A stretch of 64,000 nt of DNA from Flavobacterium sp. LHD-80 (GCF_030929605.1 NZ_JAVFVS010000012.1:248001-312000); one strand, 5' to 3'. Shown: positions 32,178-41,562, counted from the first letter of the stretch. Numbers and translations: made by a program. Notes: a model not told the origin generated them from the letters alone.

Positions 32178-34424
32178 TTAATCAAATTTTGATTTTTCTT
32201 CAGCTTTTGGCCAAGCGTTGTTGGTTACATCAATATCAGCAGTCATTAATTTTGGGTCAATTTGAATGCTTTTGATCGCTTTTGAAGTTGCATAAACTTT
32301 TTTAGCTGTATCATTATTCTTTCTCCAAATTTGCGCTGGATATTGGTAATTATCTTTTGTACCATCTTCATAAGTGATCTCTACTAAGATTGGCATAATC
32401 ATACCTCCTGGTTTATTGAACTCTACTTCGTAGAAATATTTCGGAGATTTTAAACTTGCTTTTTCTTCTGCTGTAAAAGTCTTGCTTACGTAATCTGACA
32501 ATAACTTAACATCTTCAACTTTTAATGCTTTTTTGCTAGAAGCATTAACTTCTGCATTATCTCCAGAAACCAAGTAAACGAAAGGTCCTTTATCTGTTCC
32601 AAAACGTCCTTTTCTAACTTTTACATCTTTTAAATCAGCTGTTGGAGTTTCAGAAACGTAATATTGTTTTACCTCTTTAATTCCGATATCTACAAAATCA
32701 GTTGAGTAAAACCATCCTCTGAAAAACCAATCCAAATCAACCGCAGATGCATCTTCCATTGTTCTAAAGAAATCTTCTGGAGTTGGGTGTTTGAATTTCC
32801 ATCTGTTTGCGTATGTTCTGAAAGCATAATCAAACAATTCTCTTCCCATAACTACTTCTCTTAAAATATTAAGACCCGTAGCTGGTTTTCCGTAAGCGTT
32901 ATTTCCAAATTGAGCAATTGTTTCAGAGTTTGACATAATTGGCTCTAAAAACTTTTGGTCACCGCTCATATAAGGAACGATATTTTTAGCTGGTCCACGT
33001 CTTGAAGGGAAAGTTGGATCTAATTCTTGTTCTGCTAGATATTCTAAGAACGAGTTTAAACCTTCATCCATCCAAGTCCATTGACGCTCGTCTGAATTTA
33101 CAATCATTGGGAAGAAAGTGTGTCCTACTTCATGAATAACAACACCAATCATTCCATTTTTAACTTCTTTGCTAGTTACTCCATTTTCGTCAGGACGACC
33201 AAAGTTCCAGCAAATCATTGGATATTCCATACCTTGATCTTCTGCCGAAACAGAAACTGCTTTTGGATAAGGATAATCAAAAGTATGAGATGAATAACTT
33301 TTTAAAGTATGTGCAACTGTCATAGTTGAAGTTTCTCCCCAAAGCGGATTTGCTTCTTTTGGATAGACAGATTCTGCCATAACAATTTTGCCTCCTAATT
33401 TTACAGCCATTGCATCGTAGATGAATTTTCTTGACGAAGCAATTCCGAAATCACGTACATTTTTAGCACTGAATCTCCATGTTTTTTTCTTTTCAGAAAA
33501 ACCTTTTTCAGCAGCTTCAGCTTCAGCCTGTGTTACAATTACAACAGGTTTATCAAACGATTTTTGAGCCTGCTCGTAACGTTTTACTTGTTCAGCCGTG
33601 AAAACTTCGCTTCTATTTGTCAATTCTCCTGTAGCATCAATCACGTGATCAGCAGGAACTGTAATGTTTACATCGAAGTTTCCGAAAGGAAGAGCAAACT
33701 CTCCGCTTCCCCAGAACTGCATGTTCTGCCATCCTTCAACATCATTATAAACTGCCATTCTTGGGTAGAATTGAGCAATTACATATAATTTATTTCCGTC
33801 TTTTTCGAACAATTCATATCCAGAACGTCCACCTTCTTTTCTATAGTTGTTGATATTGTACCACCATTTTATAGCTAAAGAGATTTTTTCACCTGGTTTT
33901 AAAGGAGTTGCCAAGTTAATACGCATCATTGTTTCATTGATTGTATATGACATCGGACTTCCCTTAGCATCTTTTACCTGCTCAATATTAAAACCGCGTT
34001 CTAGATCTTTTTTCAAATATTTACTTGAAAAACCATCTAACGGCAAAACCTGATTGATTTTTTCACTTTCAGCTAAAGAAGATTGTGTATTGGCTTTAGC
34101 TTGATTTTGATCCAGCTGAATCCATAAATATTCTAAACTGTCTGGTGAATTATTAGAATAAGTAATAACCTCAGAACCTGTAAGTTTTGAGTTTTTATCA
34201 TCTAATTCGATATCAATTTTATAATCTGCCTGCTGCTGGTAATAAGCTGGTCCAGGAGCTCCAGATGCCGTACGGAACATATTTGGAGTTGCCAGCAAAT
34301 CATACATTTGGCTAAATTTGTTTGTGTCGTACTTTCCTTGTTGCCTTGGAACCGCTGGAGTATTTGCTTTTTCTTGAGCAACTAGCATTGCTGGAAAAAG
34401 TAATAATAATGAAAGTTTTTTCAT
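32178..34424 (-). CDS. M1-family zinc metallopeptidase
   Basis: A 748-residue exported gluzincin aminopeptidase. It has a signal peptide (LSLLLLFPAMLVAQ), the zinc motif HEVGH near residue 432, and the third ligand Glu in WMDEGLNSFLEY about 20 residues on, the HExxH-x18-E arrangement of M1. The N-terminal beta domain (about 60-280) and a long C-terminal domain are present. It probably acts in the periplasm or at the outer membrane on peptides. It is the last gene after a DUF6702 gene and three CarboxypepD_reg-like genes on the same strand, with a 66-base gap containing a hairpin. Confidence 0.92.
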   Translation of the reverse strand: MKKLSLLLLFPAMLVAQEKANTPAVPRQQGKYDTNKFSQMYDLLATPNMFRTASGAPGPAYYQQQADYKIDIELDDKNSKLTGSEVITYSNNSPDSLEYLWIQLDQNQAKANTQSSLAESEKINQVLPLDGFSSKYLKKDLERGFNIEQVKDAKGSPMSYTINETMMRINLATPLKPGEKISLAIKWWYNINNYRKEGGRSGYELFEKDGNKLYVIAQFYPRMAVYNDVEGWQNMQFWGSGEFALPFGNFDVNITVPADHVIDATGELTNRSEVFTAEQVKRYEQAQKSFDKPVVIVTQAEAEAAEKGFSEKKKTWRFSAKNVRDFGIASSRKFIYDAMAVKLGGKIVMAESVYPKEANPLWGETSTMTVAHTLKSYSSHTFDYPYPKAVSVSAEDQGMEYPMICWNFGRPDENGVTSKEVKNGMIGVVIHEVGHTFFPMIVNSDERQWTWMDEGLNSFLEYLAEQELDPTFPSRRGPAKNIVPYMSGDQKFLEPIMSNSETIAQFGNNAYGKPATGLNILREVVMGRELFDYAFRTYANRWKFKHPTPEDFFRTMEDASAVDLDWFFRGWFYSTDFVDIGIKEVKQYYVSETPTADLKDVKVRKGRFGTDKGPFVYLVSGDNAEVNASSKKALKVEDVKLLSDYVSKTFTAEEKASLKSPKYFYEVEFNKPGGMIMPILVEITYEDGTKDNYQYPAQIWRKNNDTAKKVYATSKAIKSIQIDPKLMTADIDVTNNAWPKAEEKSKFD

Positions 34425-34449
34425 AAAAGCTTAATGGTAATTTTATCAG

Positions 34450-34486
34450 GGTGTGAAAATAACAATTAAAATGATAATTTCACACC
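34450..34486 (-). promoter_or_regulatory. Hairpin in the leader of the M1 peptidase gene
   Basis: GGTGTGAAA (34450-34458) pairs with TTTCACACC (34478-34486) across a 19-base loop. It lies between the DUF6702 stop and the peptidase start. It may be a weak terminator or an RNA processing site that separates peptidase expression from the upstream genes. Confidence 0.5.
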
Positions 34487-34490
34487 TCCA

Positions 34491-34997
34491 TTAATACTTT
34501 AACACTTCTTTCCTTGAAGATTCTGTAAAAAGCACACTCTTTTTTGTACCAAACGCTGAAATATGTGTAATGTTTTGCTGCTCAGCATTCCAATCAACTA
34601 AAATTGAGTTTGAAATTTCGAGTGTTTTAAATTTCTCAATATCTTTTATTCGGGAATAACAAACCAAAACATCATCAGACTCCACTTCTTTAGACAAAAA
34701 AGTTATTGCTTTTGACTGGCCATTTACTTTGATGGCGAAATTTTCAGCCAAATATTTTTTTAATAATTCTATATCTTCTGGAGTTTCCTTATCAGTTCCA
34801 ACAAATGTTTTTTTATGATATTTTTTCTCCAATCCTTTATTCAAATCGTCTACAAATATACGGGAAGTAATTTGAATCATTTTTTTTTCAGAAGCATAAT
34901 TCACCTGAAAAACACCCATGTAAAACTTATGAAATGCAAATGCGGAAAGCGATAAAAACAATATCCCGATTAAAGGATAAATTAATCTATTTTTCAT
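34491..34997 (-). CDS. DUF6702 family protein
   Basis: A 168-residue protein with an N-terminal hydrophobic signal or anchor (IYPLIGILFLSLSAFAFHKF). The body (HKFYMGVFQVNYASEKKMIQ; ITSRIFVDDLNKGLEKKYHK) matches the pattern of DUF6702, which in Bacteroidota is typically adjacent to M1 peptidase and CarboxypepD_reg genes. The function is unknown. It overlaps the preceding gene by 4 bases. Confidence 0.78.
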   Translation of the reverse strand: MKNRLIYPLIGILFLSLSAFAFHKFYMGVFQVNYASEKKMIQITSRIFVDDLNKGLEKKYHKKTFVGTDKETPEDIELLKKYLAENFAIKVNGQSKAITFLSKEVESDDVLVCYSRIKDIEKFKTLEISNSILVDWNAEQQNITHISAFGTKKSVLFTESSRKEVLKY

Positions 34998-35749
34998 TTT
35001 TGAACAACGTTCGATTTTTTAAATTCTTTATTCTTATTGATTAAAAAATCAATCAATTCAAATTTTTGATCTGGATTAACGTGTCTTTTAGATTCTGGGT
35101 CATTAGAACAATACATTAAAAACAAATCTATTTCATCCTCTTTCAATCCTAAAGTTTTAGTAAAAAAGTCAGGTTTGAAATTATCCTTTGTATAAGCAAC
35201 AAAAGCAATATCTGATATTTCTTCTTCTTTTACATCATCTTTTTTCCTCAAAAGTTTTTTGACATCTTTAAATATTCTAACAAAATCAGTTCCATATTTA
35301 ATCGTCTGATCAGAGTACATTGCAGTATTTTTTGCAGTTGACTGTTGATCATCTTCAAATTGCATATCTACAATAGCCTGAGAACCTACTCCCAGCGTTT
35401 TTACTTTTAAATCTTTACGAACAACAACTTCTTTTAATTGATTGTTTACCAATTCTAATGGTACTGTAAAAAGAATTTGTGCACAATCTTTTTCAGTCAA
35501 CACAATTTTTTTTGACTGAAATGCCATTCCTGTAAACACTAAAGTGTCTTTTGGTCTTGCCAAAATATCAAACAATCCCCCAGCACCTATAAAAGTTCTG
35601 GTGTTTGCATTAATATTCATTACATGACCACTTTCTATTGACAATGATGTATTTACCACTTGTCCGTGAAGTGGTATTCTGGTTGTATTTTGCCCTAATG
35701 CAATTTGACAAAACAAGCAAACAACGAATACTGATAAACTATTTTTCAT
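34994..35749 (-). CDS. CarboxypepD_reg-like protein, third paralogue
   Basis: A 251-residue exported protein with signal peptide (VFVVCLFCQIALGQ). Residues about 20-105 form a carboxypeptidase-regulatory-like beta-sandwich (GQVVNTSLSIESG through DTLVFTGMAFQSKK), followed by LKEVVVRKDLKVKTLG, which resembles the TonB-box region that follows this domain in SusC-like receptors. No plug or barrel comes after it; instead there is a helical C-terminal half with a charged RKKDDVKEEE segment. It is the most divergent of three tandem paralogues and overlaps both neighbours (11 and 4 bases). Confidence 0.82.
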   Translation of the reverse strand: MKNSLSVFVVCLFCQIALGQNTTRIPLHGQVVNTSLSIESGHVMNINANTRTFIGAGGLFDILARPKDTLVFTGMAFQSKKIVLTEKDCAQILFTVPLELVNNQLKEVVVRKDLKVKTLGVGSQAIVDMQFEDDQQSTAKNTAMYSDQTIKYGTDFVRIFKDVKKLLRKKDDVKEEEISDIAFVAYTKDNFKPDFFTKTLGLKEDEIDLFLMYCSNDPESKRHVNPDQKFELIDFLINKNKEFKKSNVVQK

Positions 35750-36473
35750 TTTCGAGGATAATTAAATATTTTCTGGCTAAATCTGTGATTAAAAACATAC
35801 TCATTGTTTTGTTCTTTGTATTCAAAGATACGGCAAATTGAGCATCATCCACACAAAATAATTGAAATCCTTTGATATCATCGACAGGAATTTTTAACCG
35901 ATCCGTATAATAATTCTCTTCAAAAAGATATTCCATTTTCCTAAAAAGCATCTCCTTTTTCTCGACAACTACTTCCTTTTTCAGCATTGCTGTACGTCCA
36001 GAAATTTTATTTAATATTTTATCAATAGAGGTCGAAGTCGCTGTGTAAACTTTCCTTTCGGCCGGCGTATATGTTTTTTGCCCATATGGCACAATGCCAA
36101 GATTTTGAGTCGTGATTTGGGAATTTTCATTCACAACAACTTCCTTCAATTCAATTTCCTTGGCTGTCATTTTGATCTGAAGCTTATCCAAATTCAAATC
36201 TTCTGGAGTAATTCTATGTTTAAGCGGATCAAGGTTTACAGATGAAAAAACAAGGACATCACCTTCTTTAACCGCAATCGAAAACATTCCGTTCACATCT
36301 GAAATTGTCGAAACCTGAGTCGTATTATTGATAATATTTACGCCATCCACAGAAGTTGACTGTTCCAAAATTTGTCCAAGAATTTCTTTTCGGACCAAAT
36401 TTTGCCCAAAACCAAATTGCGCAAGCAACAAAAAGAGGATTATATTTATAGTATTATTTGATTTCACTTGCAA
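35739..36473 (-). CDS. CarboxypepD_reg-like protein, second paralogue
   Basis: A 244-residue exported protein: signal (IILFLLLAQFGFGQ), CarboxypepD_reg-like domain at about 28-110 (ILGQILEQSTSVDGVNIIN; DVLVFSSVNLDP), TonB-box-like LKEVVVNENSQ, then NLGIVPYGQKTYTPAERK and the SGRTAMLKKE...VEKKE motif shared with the first paralogue. The C-terminus (YTDRLKIPVDDIKGFQLF) is also shared. It overlaps the first paralogue by 20 bases and the third by 11. Function is unknown. Confidence 0.82.
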   Translation of the reverse strand: MQVKSNNTINIILFLLLAQFGFGQNLVRKEILGQILEQSTSVDGVNIINNTTQVSTISDVNGMFSIAVKEGDVLVFSSVNLDPLKHRITPEDLNLDKLQIKMTAKEIELKEVVVNENSQITTQNLGIVPYGQKTYTPAERKVYTATSTSIDKILNKISGRTAMLKKEVVVEKKEMLFRKMEYLFEENYYTDRLKIPVDDIKGFQLFCVDDAQFAVSLNTKNKTMSMFLITDLARKYLIILENEK

Positions 36474-37224
36474 TTATTTCTTTGTATTTGGTTGCCAATT
36501 CCGCCAGCAAAAACTCCGTTGAAGTTTTATTTTTTGAGTTCAAAATTACAGTAAACTTATCATTTTCGACTGCATAATATTCAAAGCCTTTTACATATTC
36601 TAAAGGAATTTTGAGTCGGTCAACAAAATGCTCCAAAGTAAACATACGTTCCAAAAGCTTCATAAAAGCTTCTTTCTTCTCTACTTCGGCTTCTTTTTTA
36701 AGCATTGCTGTTCTTCCTGAGAAAAAATTCAGCAATGGGTCTGCAGAAATTGAACCGCCCGCCATAGCATTACTGCTGTTCGCTTCAGGATTTAAAGCTG
36801 TCGCTGTATGCAATCTTCTTTCCGCCTGAGTATATGATTTTTGCCCACCAGGAACAATCCCTAAAGACACGGCATTTATTCCGTTGTAATTTCGAACTAC
36901 CACTTCCTGCAATTGATGCATAACCATACTTAATCTCACAGTAAAATTGATATCTGAAAAATTATCAGCCGTTAATAAAACTCTGTTTTCTTTGAATTGT
37001 ATTGATGAAAAAACAAGCGTATCGCCAACATTTGCCAAAATTGAAAAGGCTCCAGAAGCATTTGTCACTGTCATCTCTTCAGTCTGAGCATTAACTACAT
37101 AAACACCTTCTAAATCAGAACTGCTAGATGCTATTTTCCCGTTGATTACAGTACGTTCTTGAACCTGCGAACAAACATTTTGTCCCCAAATCACTAGAAA
37201 AAAACAAGCAATTTTATTAATCAA
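36454..37224 (-). CDS. CarboxypepD_reg-like protein, first paralogue
   Basis: A 256-residue exported protein with the same architecture as the next gene: signal peptide, CarboxypepD_reg-like domain (VINGKIASSSSDLEGVYVVN; DTLVFSSIQFKE), LQEVVVRNYNG, SLGIVPGGQKSYTQAERR, FFSGRTAMLKKEAEVEKKE and FVDRLKIPLEYVKGFEYY. It contains an extra Asn/Ser/Gly-rich insert near residue 155. It is the first gene of a compact unit, and a -7 box stands 55 bases upstream. Confidence 0.83.
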   Translation of the reverse strand: MINKIACFFLVIWGQNVCSQVQERTVINGKIASSSSDLEGVYVVNAQTEEMTVTNASGAFSILANVGDTLVFSSIQFKENRVLLTADNFSDINFTVRLSMVMHQLQEVVVRNYNGINAVSLGIVPGGQKSYTQAERRLHTATALNPEANSSNAMAGGSISADPLLNFFSGRTAMLKKEAEVEKKEAFMKLLERMFTLEHFVDRLKIPLEYVKGFEYYAVENDKFTVILNSKNKTSTEFLLAELATKYKEIIASEIK

Positions 37225-37278
37225 AATGATAAAAATTTAAAATTATTCTTAAAGCCGTAAAAATATCTTAATGTGTTC

Positions 37279-37286
37279 CAAATTTA
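37279..37286 (-). promoter_or_regulatory. Predicted -7 box of the CarboxypepD_reg/M1 unit
   Basis: TAAATTTG on the minus strand matches TAnnTTTG, 54 bases upstream of the first paralogue. No -33 TTG at the right distance is obvious. Confidence 0.4.
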
Positions 37287-37388
37287 ATATTAAGGACTTG
37301 GTAAAAATATGTTAATTAAACCTCGACAATTATTACCAAACTGTGAGTTTTTAATATCTTTAGCCTACAGAATCAGATTTTAAAAATT

Positions 37389-38096
37389 ATGAAAAGCGTT
37401 ATCATTGCCAGCACTTCTACTCTTCATGAAGGCAGTTATTTAGAGTATTTATTACCTACTTTACAATCTCATTTCAAAAATTGCAAAACTATTTTATTTA
37501 TTCCTTACGCAAGACCAAGCGGTATCTCGCATGACGATTACACTCAAAAAGTTTCTCAGGCTTTTGCAGGAATTAATATTTCCGTAAAAGGAATTCACGA
37601 ATTTGAAGATGCTCAAGAAGCCATCAAAAATGCTGAAGGAATTTTTACCGGCGGAGGCAATACTTTTTTATTGGTTACACAATTATACAGACATAACATC
37701 ATGCAACTTCTTGCTGAAACTGTAAAAAACGGAACTCCGTATTTAGGAACTAGTGCCGGAAGCAACATTTGTGGATTATCAATGCAAACCACAAACGACA
37801 TGCCTATAATTTACCCTCCTAGTTTTCAGACTTTAGGATTAATTCCGTTTAACTTAAATCCGCATTATTTAGATCCAGATTTGCAGTCGAAACACATGGG
37901 AGAAACTCGCGAAACTAGAATTAAGGAATTTCATGCTTTTAATTCGATTCCGGTTTTAGGTTTAAGAGAAGGAAGCTGGCTCGAAGTAAAAGGAGAAAAA
38001 ATCACTTTGAAAGGAAATTTGAAAGCTCGTTTATTCAAACAAAATGAGACTCCAACAGAATTAGAAACAGAAAGCGATTTGAGCAATCTGAAATAA
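37389..38096 (+). CDS. pepE: Dipeptidase E (alpha-aspartyl dipeptidase)
   Basis: Cytosolic S51 serine peptidase that cleaves N-terminal Asp-X dipeptides. The 235-residue protein has FTGGGNTFLL near residue 86, the nucleophile elbow GTSAGSN with Ser122, and a histidine in NLNPHYLDP near residue 157. Length matches E. coli PepE (229). It has no signal peptide and stands alone, followed by a palindromic repeat and a terminator. Confidence 0.93.
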   Translation: MKSVIIASTSTLHEGSYLEYLLPTLQSHFKNCKTILFIPYARPSGISHDDYTQKVSQAFAGINISVKGIHEFEDAQEAIKNAEGIFTGGGNTFLLVTQLYRHNIMQLLAETVKNGTPYLGTSAGSNICGLSMQTTNDMPIIYPPSFQTLGLIPFNLNPHYLDPDLQSKHMGETRETRIKEFHAFNSIPVLGLREGSWLEVKGEKITLKGNLKARLFKQNETPTELETESDLSNLK

Positions 38097-38102
38097 TTTC
38101 GA

Positions 38103-38181
38103 AACCATATAAGTTGTATAAGCCCATTTAATTAAAGCTTCAGCAAAAAACGTATTTTACTTATATAACTTATATGATTTT
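38103..38181. repeat. CATATAAGTTATATAAG inverted repeat, copy 1
   Basis: The arms 38103-38129 (CATATAAGTTGTATAAG core) and 38153-38181 (complement of CATATAAGTTATATAAG) match at 16 of 17 core positions. Related copies occur at 45741-45974 and 49544-49618. All three lie immediately 3' of a plus-strand gene. Confidence 0.78.
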
Positions 38182-38199
38182 AAAAAGAAATAAAAACAA

Positions 38200-38228
38200 A
38201 AAAGCCTCAAACATTGTTTGAGGCTTTT
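38200..38228. terminator. Terminator between pepE and the tRNA-Gly genes
   Basis: AAAAGCCTCAAAC and GTTTGAGGCTTTT form a perfect 13-bp stem with a 3-base loop. It can end both the pepE transcript and, on the minus strand, the tRNA transcript. Confidence 0.9.
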
Positions 38229-38232
38229 GAAG

Positions 38233-38305
<73 letters not shown>

Positions 38306-38376
38306 ATTAATAGGGTGCAAATATAAATAATTTTAATTTCTAAAAAAATAAAAATCTAAAAATTATTTATTTTTAG

Positions 38377-38449
<73 letters not shown>

Positions 38450-38583
38450 ATTGGTGGTGCAAATATAAAAAGAAAGTTAAGTTCAAAACAAGCTTTTGGG
38501 CAAAAAAAATCAATAAAAATCAACAAAAAATTATAACCCATTTAAAATTAAAAAGTTATAAAATCAATTATTTTTCAAAAATT

Positions 38584-39021
38584 ATGAATATTATCAAAGA
38601 AATCCCGTCAAAAGAAACTTATATCGTTCGTCAACCTGTCTTAAGAGAGGGAAAACCTATAGAAAGCTGTATCTTTGAAGGAGATGATTTAGAGACAACA
38701 CATCATTTTGGTTTATTTGAAAACAATAATTTAACAGGAATTATTTCATTATTTTCTCAAATCAATCCTATATTTGCCGAAAAAAATCAAGCGCAGATTC
38801 GCGGAATGGCGGTTTTGCTAACACATCAGAAAAAAGGATTTGGTGAAGCTTTAGTCAAACATTGCGAAACCTACTGCAATGAAAACAATGTCGATTTGAT
38901 TTGGTTTAATGCCAGAACCGTAGCTGTAGGTTTTTATAAAAAAATGAACTATCAGACTCTAGGTGAAGCGTTTGACATAAAAGATGTTGGCGAACATTAC
39001 CTGATGTATAAAAAATTATAA
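38584..39021 (+). CDS. GNAT-family N-acetyltransferase
   Basis: A 145-residue acetyl-CoA-dependent acetyltransferase. The acetyl-CoA-binding motif A region is IRGMAVLLTHQKKGFGEALV at about residues 78-97 (Q/R-x-x-G-x-G/A variant), followed by NNVDLIWFNARTVAVGFYKK. The substrate is unknown. It ends one base before the L,D-transpeptidase start, suggesting co-transcription. Confidence 0.86.
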   Translation: MNIIKEIPSKETYIVRQPVLREGKPIESCIFEGDDLETTHHFGLFENNNLTGIISLFSQINPIFAEKNQAQIRGMAVLLTHQKKGFGEALVKHCETYCNENNVDLIWFNARTVAVGFYKKMNYQTLGEAFDIKDVGEHYLMYKKL

Positions 39022-39022
39022 A

Positions 39023-40615
39023 ATGAAAAAACTTTACTTTTTTTTGGCAATATGCATATTTATCGGTTGTAAAAAAGACGAACCGAAAATCATTCCTGTT
39101 GTCAAAAAAAAGGCACCTGCAATTATTCTTACAGATGAAAGGTCAGTCGAAATAGACACTGCAATAATTGGTTCTTATAAAAGTGAAACACTTAAACAAT
39201 TTTATAATTCATCTGAAAATAAAACGGTTTGGGGAAATCTAAAAAAAAGAACTTACGTTTTATCTCAACTGCAAAATTCTGACAAATTAGGCTTAGAACC
39301 AGAAGATTACAAATCTACGCAGTTGCAAAAATTCGAAAAAAGAGTCAGCTCGCTTACCGATATTGAATTAGCAACTTATGATATTTTATTGACGTATAAC
39401 TTTGAAAAATATTTAAATCATCTCTTCAAAGGAAAATTAGACCCAAAGAAAATTTATACCGATTGGGATTTGGAAGAAAAGGTTTTAGACGTAAATAATG
39501 TACTTATAAAAGCCTTTAATAAAAACAAATTAGACAGTATTGTCGACAATATTCAGCCAAAATCAGAAACTTATAAAGAACTGCTTAAAGCGCTAGAAAT
39601 CATTGATACTTTTCCAGATGACAATATCGAAAAGATAACTACTGATTCTTTGACAAAAAAAATAAGTTTAAACGAAAGCAATGCTGCATTAATCAACATC
39701 AAAAAAAGACTGCTGTTTTGGGGAGACATGAGTGGAAAAGACAGTTTAACCACTCTTTATAACGCAAAAACATTTGAGTCAATCAAAAGATTTCAAGAAC
39801 GACACGGCTTAGCTGCTGACGGTGTTGTCGGGCAAGGAACAATAAGAGAGCTCAATTATTCTAAAGAGAAAAGAAAACAGCAAATTATCGCCAACTTAGA
39901 ACGCTGGAGATGGTTTACAGCCGATTTTGCCGAAAATTATTTCATAATTAATATCCCGGATTATAGCTTAAATGTTGTTGAAGAACATGACACGACTTTG
40001 GTTCGAAATATTGTAGTAGGAACCAGCAAAAGAAAAACTCCTATTATAACCTCAACTTTAAAAACGGTCGTTTTCAACCCTACTTGGACGGTTCCTCCTA
40101 CTATTTTAAAGGAAGATGTTGTTCCTGCCATGAAAAGAAACAGAAATTATTTAGCAAATAAAAACATAACCATATATGATACTGCCGGACATGTTGTTGA
40201 ACCAACTGCATGGAACGAGAACAAACCTAACAATTATAGATACGTTCAAAGTCCAGGTTACACGAATTCGTTGGGAGTTATGAAAATTTTATTTCCAAAC
40301 CATCATAGCGTTTATTTGCATGACACCAATCATCGTAACTATTTTGGCCGAAGCAACCGCTCTTTGAGTTCCGGTTGTGTTCGTATAGAAAATCCGTTGG
40401 AACTTGCTGAACATATTTTAAACGATACCGTACGATTTTCAAAAGTAAAAATTGATACTATAATTGCTTCTAAAAAGACAATGAGTTTCAAAATCACAAA
40501 AAAATACGCTTTGTATCAATGGTATTGGACGGCTTGGAGCAAAAAAAATCAGCTCATTTTTAGAGCTGATATTTATAATCTAGATTCGGATTTGTATGCT
40601 AAATTAAGAAATTAG
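39023..40615 (+). CDS. L,D-transpeptidase, YcbB-like, with peptidoglycan-binding domain
   Basis: A 530-residue lipoprotein or anchored protein (lipobox IFIGC, Cys at about residue 16) that should form or trim 3-3 cross-links in the wall. It has a YcbB-like N-terminal domain, a peptidoglycan-binding domain 1 at about 220-275 (SIKRFQERHGLAADGVVGQG), and a YkuD catalytic domain at about 300-460 with HDTNHRNYFGRSNRSLSSGC as the active-site region (Cys in SSGCVRIENP). Its 3' end overlaps the convergent L,D-transpeptidase gene by 12 bases. Confidence 0.92.
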   Translation: MKKLYFFLAICIFIGCKKDEPKIIPVVKKKAPAIILTDERSVEIDTAIIGSYKSETLKQFYNSSENKTVWGNLKKRTYVLSQLQNSDKLGLEPEDYKSTQLQKFEKRVSSLTDIELATYDILLTYNFEKYLNHLFKGKLDPKKIYTDWDLEEKVLDVNNVLIKAFNKNKLDSIVDNIQPKSETYKELLKALEIIDTFPDDNIEKITTDSLTKKISLNESNAALINIKKRLLFWGDMSGKDSLTTLYNAKTFESIKRFQERHGLAADGVVGQGTIRELNYSKEKRKQQIIANLERWRWFTADFAENYFIINIPDYSLNVVEEHDTTLVRNIVVGTSKRKTPIITSTLKTVVFNPTWTVPPTILKEDVVPAMKRNRNYLANKNITIYDTAGHVVEPTAWNENKPNNYRYVQSPGYTNSLGVMKILFPNHHSVYLHDTNHRNYFGRSNRSLSSGCVRIENPLELAEHILNDTVRFSKVKIDTIIASKKTMSFKITKKYALYQWYWTAWSKKNQLIFRADIYNLDSDLYAKLRN

Positions 40616-41326
40616 CTTTTCTTCCATAGAGAAACTTCTTGATGGATGATAAATATACAAACACGATTTGCCTTTTATTGCTTCAATTATCTTGTCTCTT
40701 AATTCAAAAGGAATTGCTGGACAACCTTGGCTTCTACCTAATCTTTTGTGATCTCTTATAAAAGATTCTGACACATAATCAGCGCCATGCATTACCACAC
40801 CTCTTTCACGAGCATTGCTGTTAAATCCTCTCTCCAATCCATCTAAACGTAATGATGCTCCGTGTTTTCCTTGATAAATTTCGCCTGTAGCATAAAAACC
40901 AAGACTGCTTTTATAAGATGAATTATTATTTGAAAATGATGAAGCAAATTCTTCACCTGTATTACGACCATGCGCCACTAATGACTGATACAAAATAGTA
41001 TTACTTGCTAAATCAATTACCCACAGACGTTTGCTGTTTGAAGACAAACTAAAATCTATAAGTGTTAAAATGTCTTTTTGAACAACTCCTTTTTCTTTAA
41101 GGATATAAAAACCCTTTAAAGCCTCAGTAAAAGTTTTAAGTTCTGGCAACTGAAAATGATTCGAATTTAGAGAGCTGTAAACGCTTTCAATCTTTGCATC
41201 AACTGTAAGTTTTTCAACAGCCGCAATTTTTTTAGTTGCAGTAATTTTAGTTTCGGGAGTGTTTTTTGAATCTTTACCAAAAGATAATAAAAAAAACACC
41301 AGCAGGGGAAAAGTTTTGTAAATCAT
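40604..41326 (-). CDS. L,D-transpeptidase catalytic domain family protein
   Basis: A 240-residue exported protein of the second L,D-transpeptidase family, in which the active-site motif is S/RxGCP. It shows a short hydrophobic N-terminus (FPLLVFFLLSFG), LWVIDLASNTILYQSLVAHG, VVMHGADYVSESFI with the histidine, and LGRSQGCPAIPFELRD with the catalytic Cys. It probably acts on periplasmic peptidoglycan. It is convergent with, and overlaps by 12 bases, the YcbB-like gene. Confidence 0.9.
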   Translation of the reverse strand: MIYKTFPLLVFFLLSFGKDSKNTPETKITATKKIAAVEKLTVDAKIESVYSSLNSNHFQLPELKTFTEALKGFYILKEKGVVQKDILTLIDFSLSSNSKRLWVIDLASNTILYQSLVAHGRNTGEEFASSFSNNNSSYKSSLGFYATGEIYQGKHGASLRLDGLERGFNSNARERGVVMHGADYVSESFIRDHKRLGRSQGCPAIPFELRDKIIEAIKGKSCLYIYHPSRSFSMEEKLIS

Positions 41327-41363
41327 TGAATTTCTTTAGGTTAAAAATAAAATTTGGGTAGGG

Positions 41364-41371
41364 CAAAAATA
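41364..41371 (-). promoter_or_regulatory. Predicted -7 box of the 40604 gene
   Basis: TATTTTTG on the minus strand, 37 bases before the ATG at 41326. This is one of two divergent -7 boxes in the 322-base gap 41327-41648. The sequence between them (41372-41554) is AT-rich with no gene or strong hairpin that I can see. Confidence 0.5.
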
Positions 41372-41554
41372 GAAAAATTTTATAGCGATTGAAAATCAAC
41401 ACGTTGAATCAGTGCGTTTTTGTTTAAATTTTAACAGTATAATAGTAAAATTTTTGCATTTTGAAGGAAAAACCGATGTTTTTGTAAGATATTTACTTAT
41501 GTTAAATTTCTAAACGTTTTTATGCATTTTCTTAAAGAAAATACAATTAAACAT

Positions 41555-41562
41555 TATTTTTG
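41555..41562 (+). promoter_or_regulatory. Predicted -7 box of the DUF5916 gene
   Basis: TATTTTTG fits TAnnTTTG, 86 bases upstream of the ATG at 41649, implying a fairly long leader. Confidence 0.45.
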
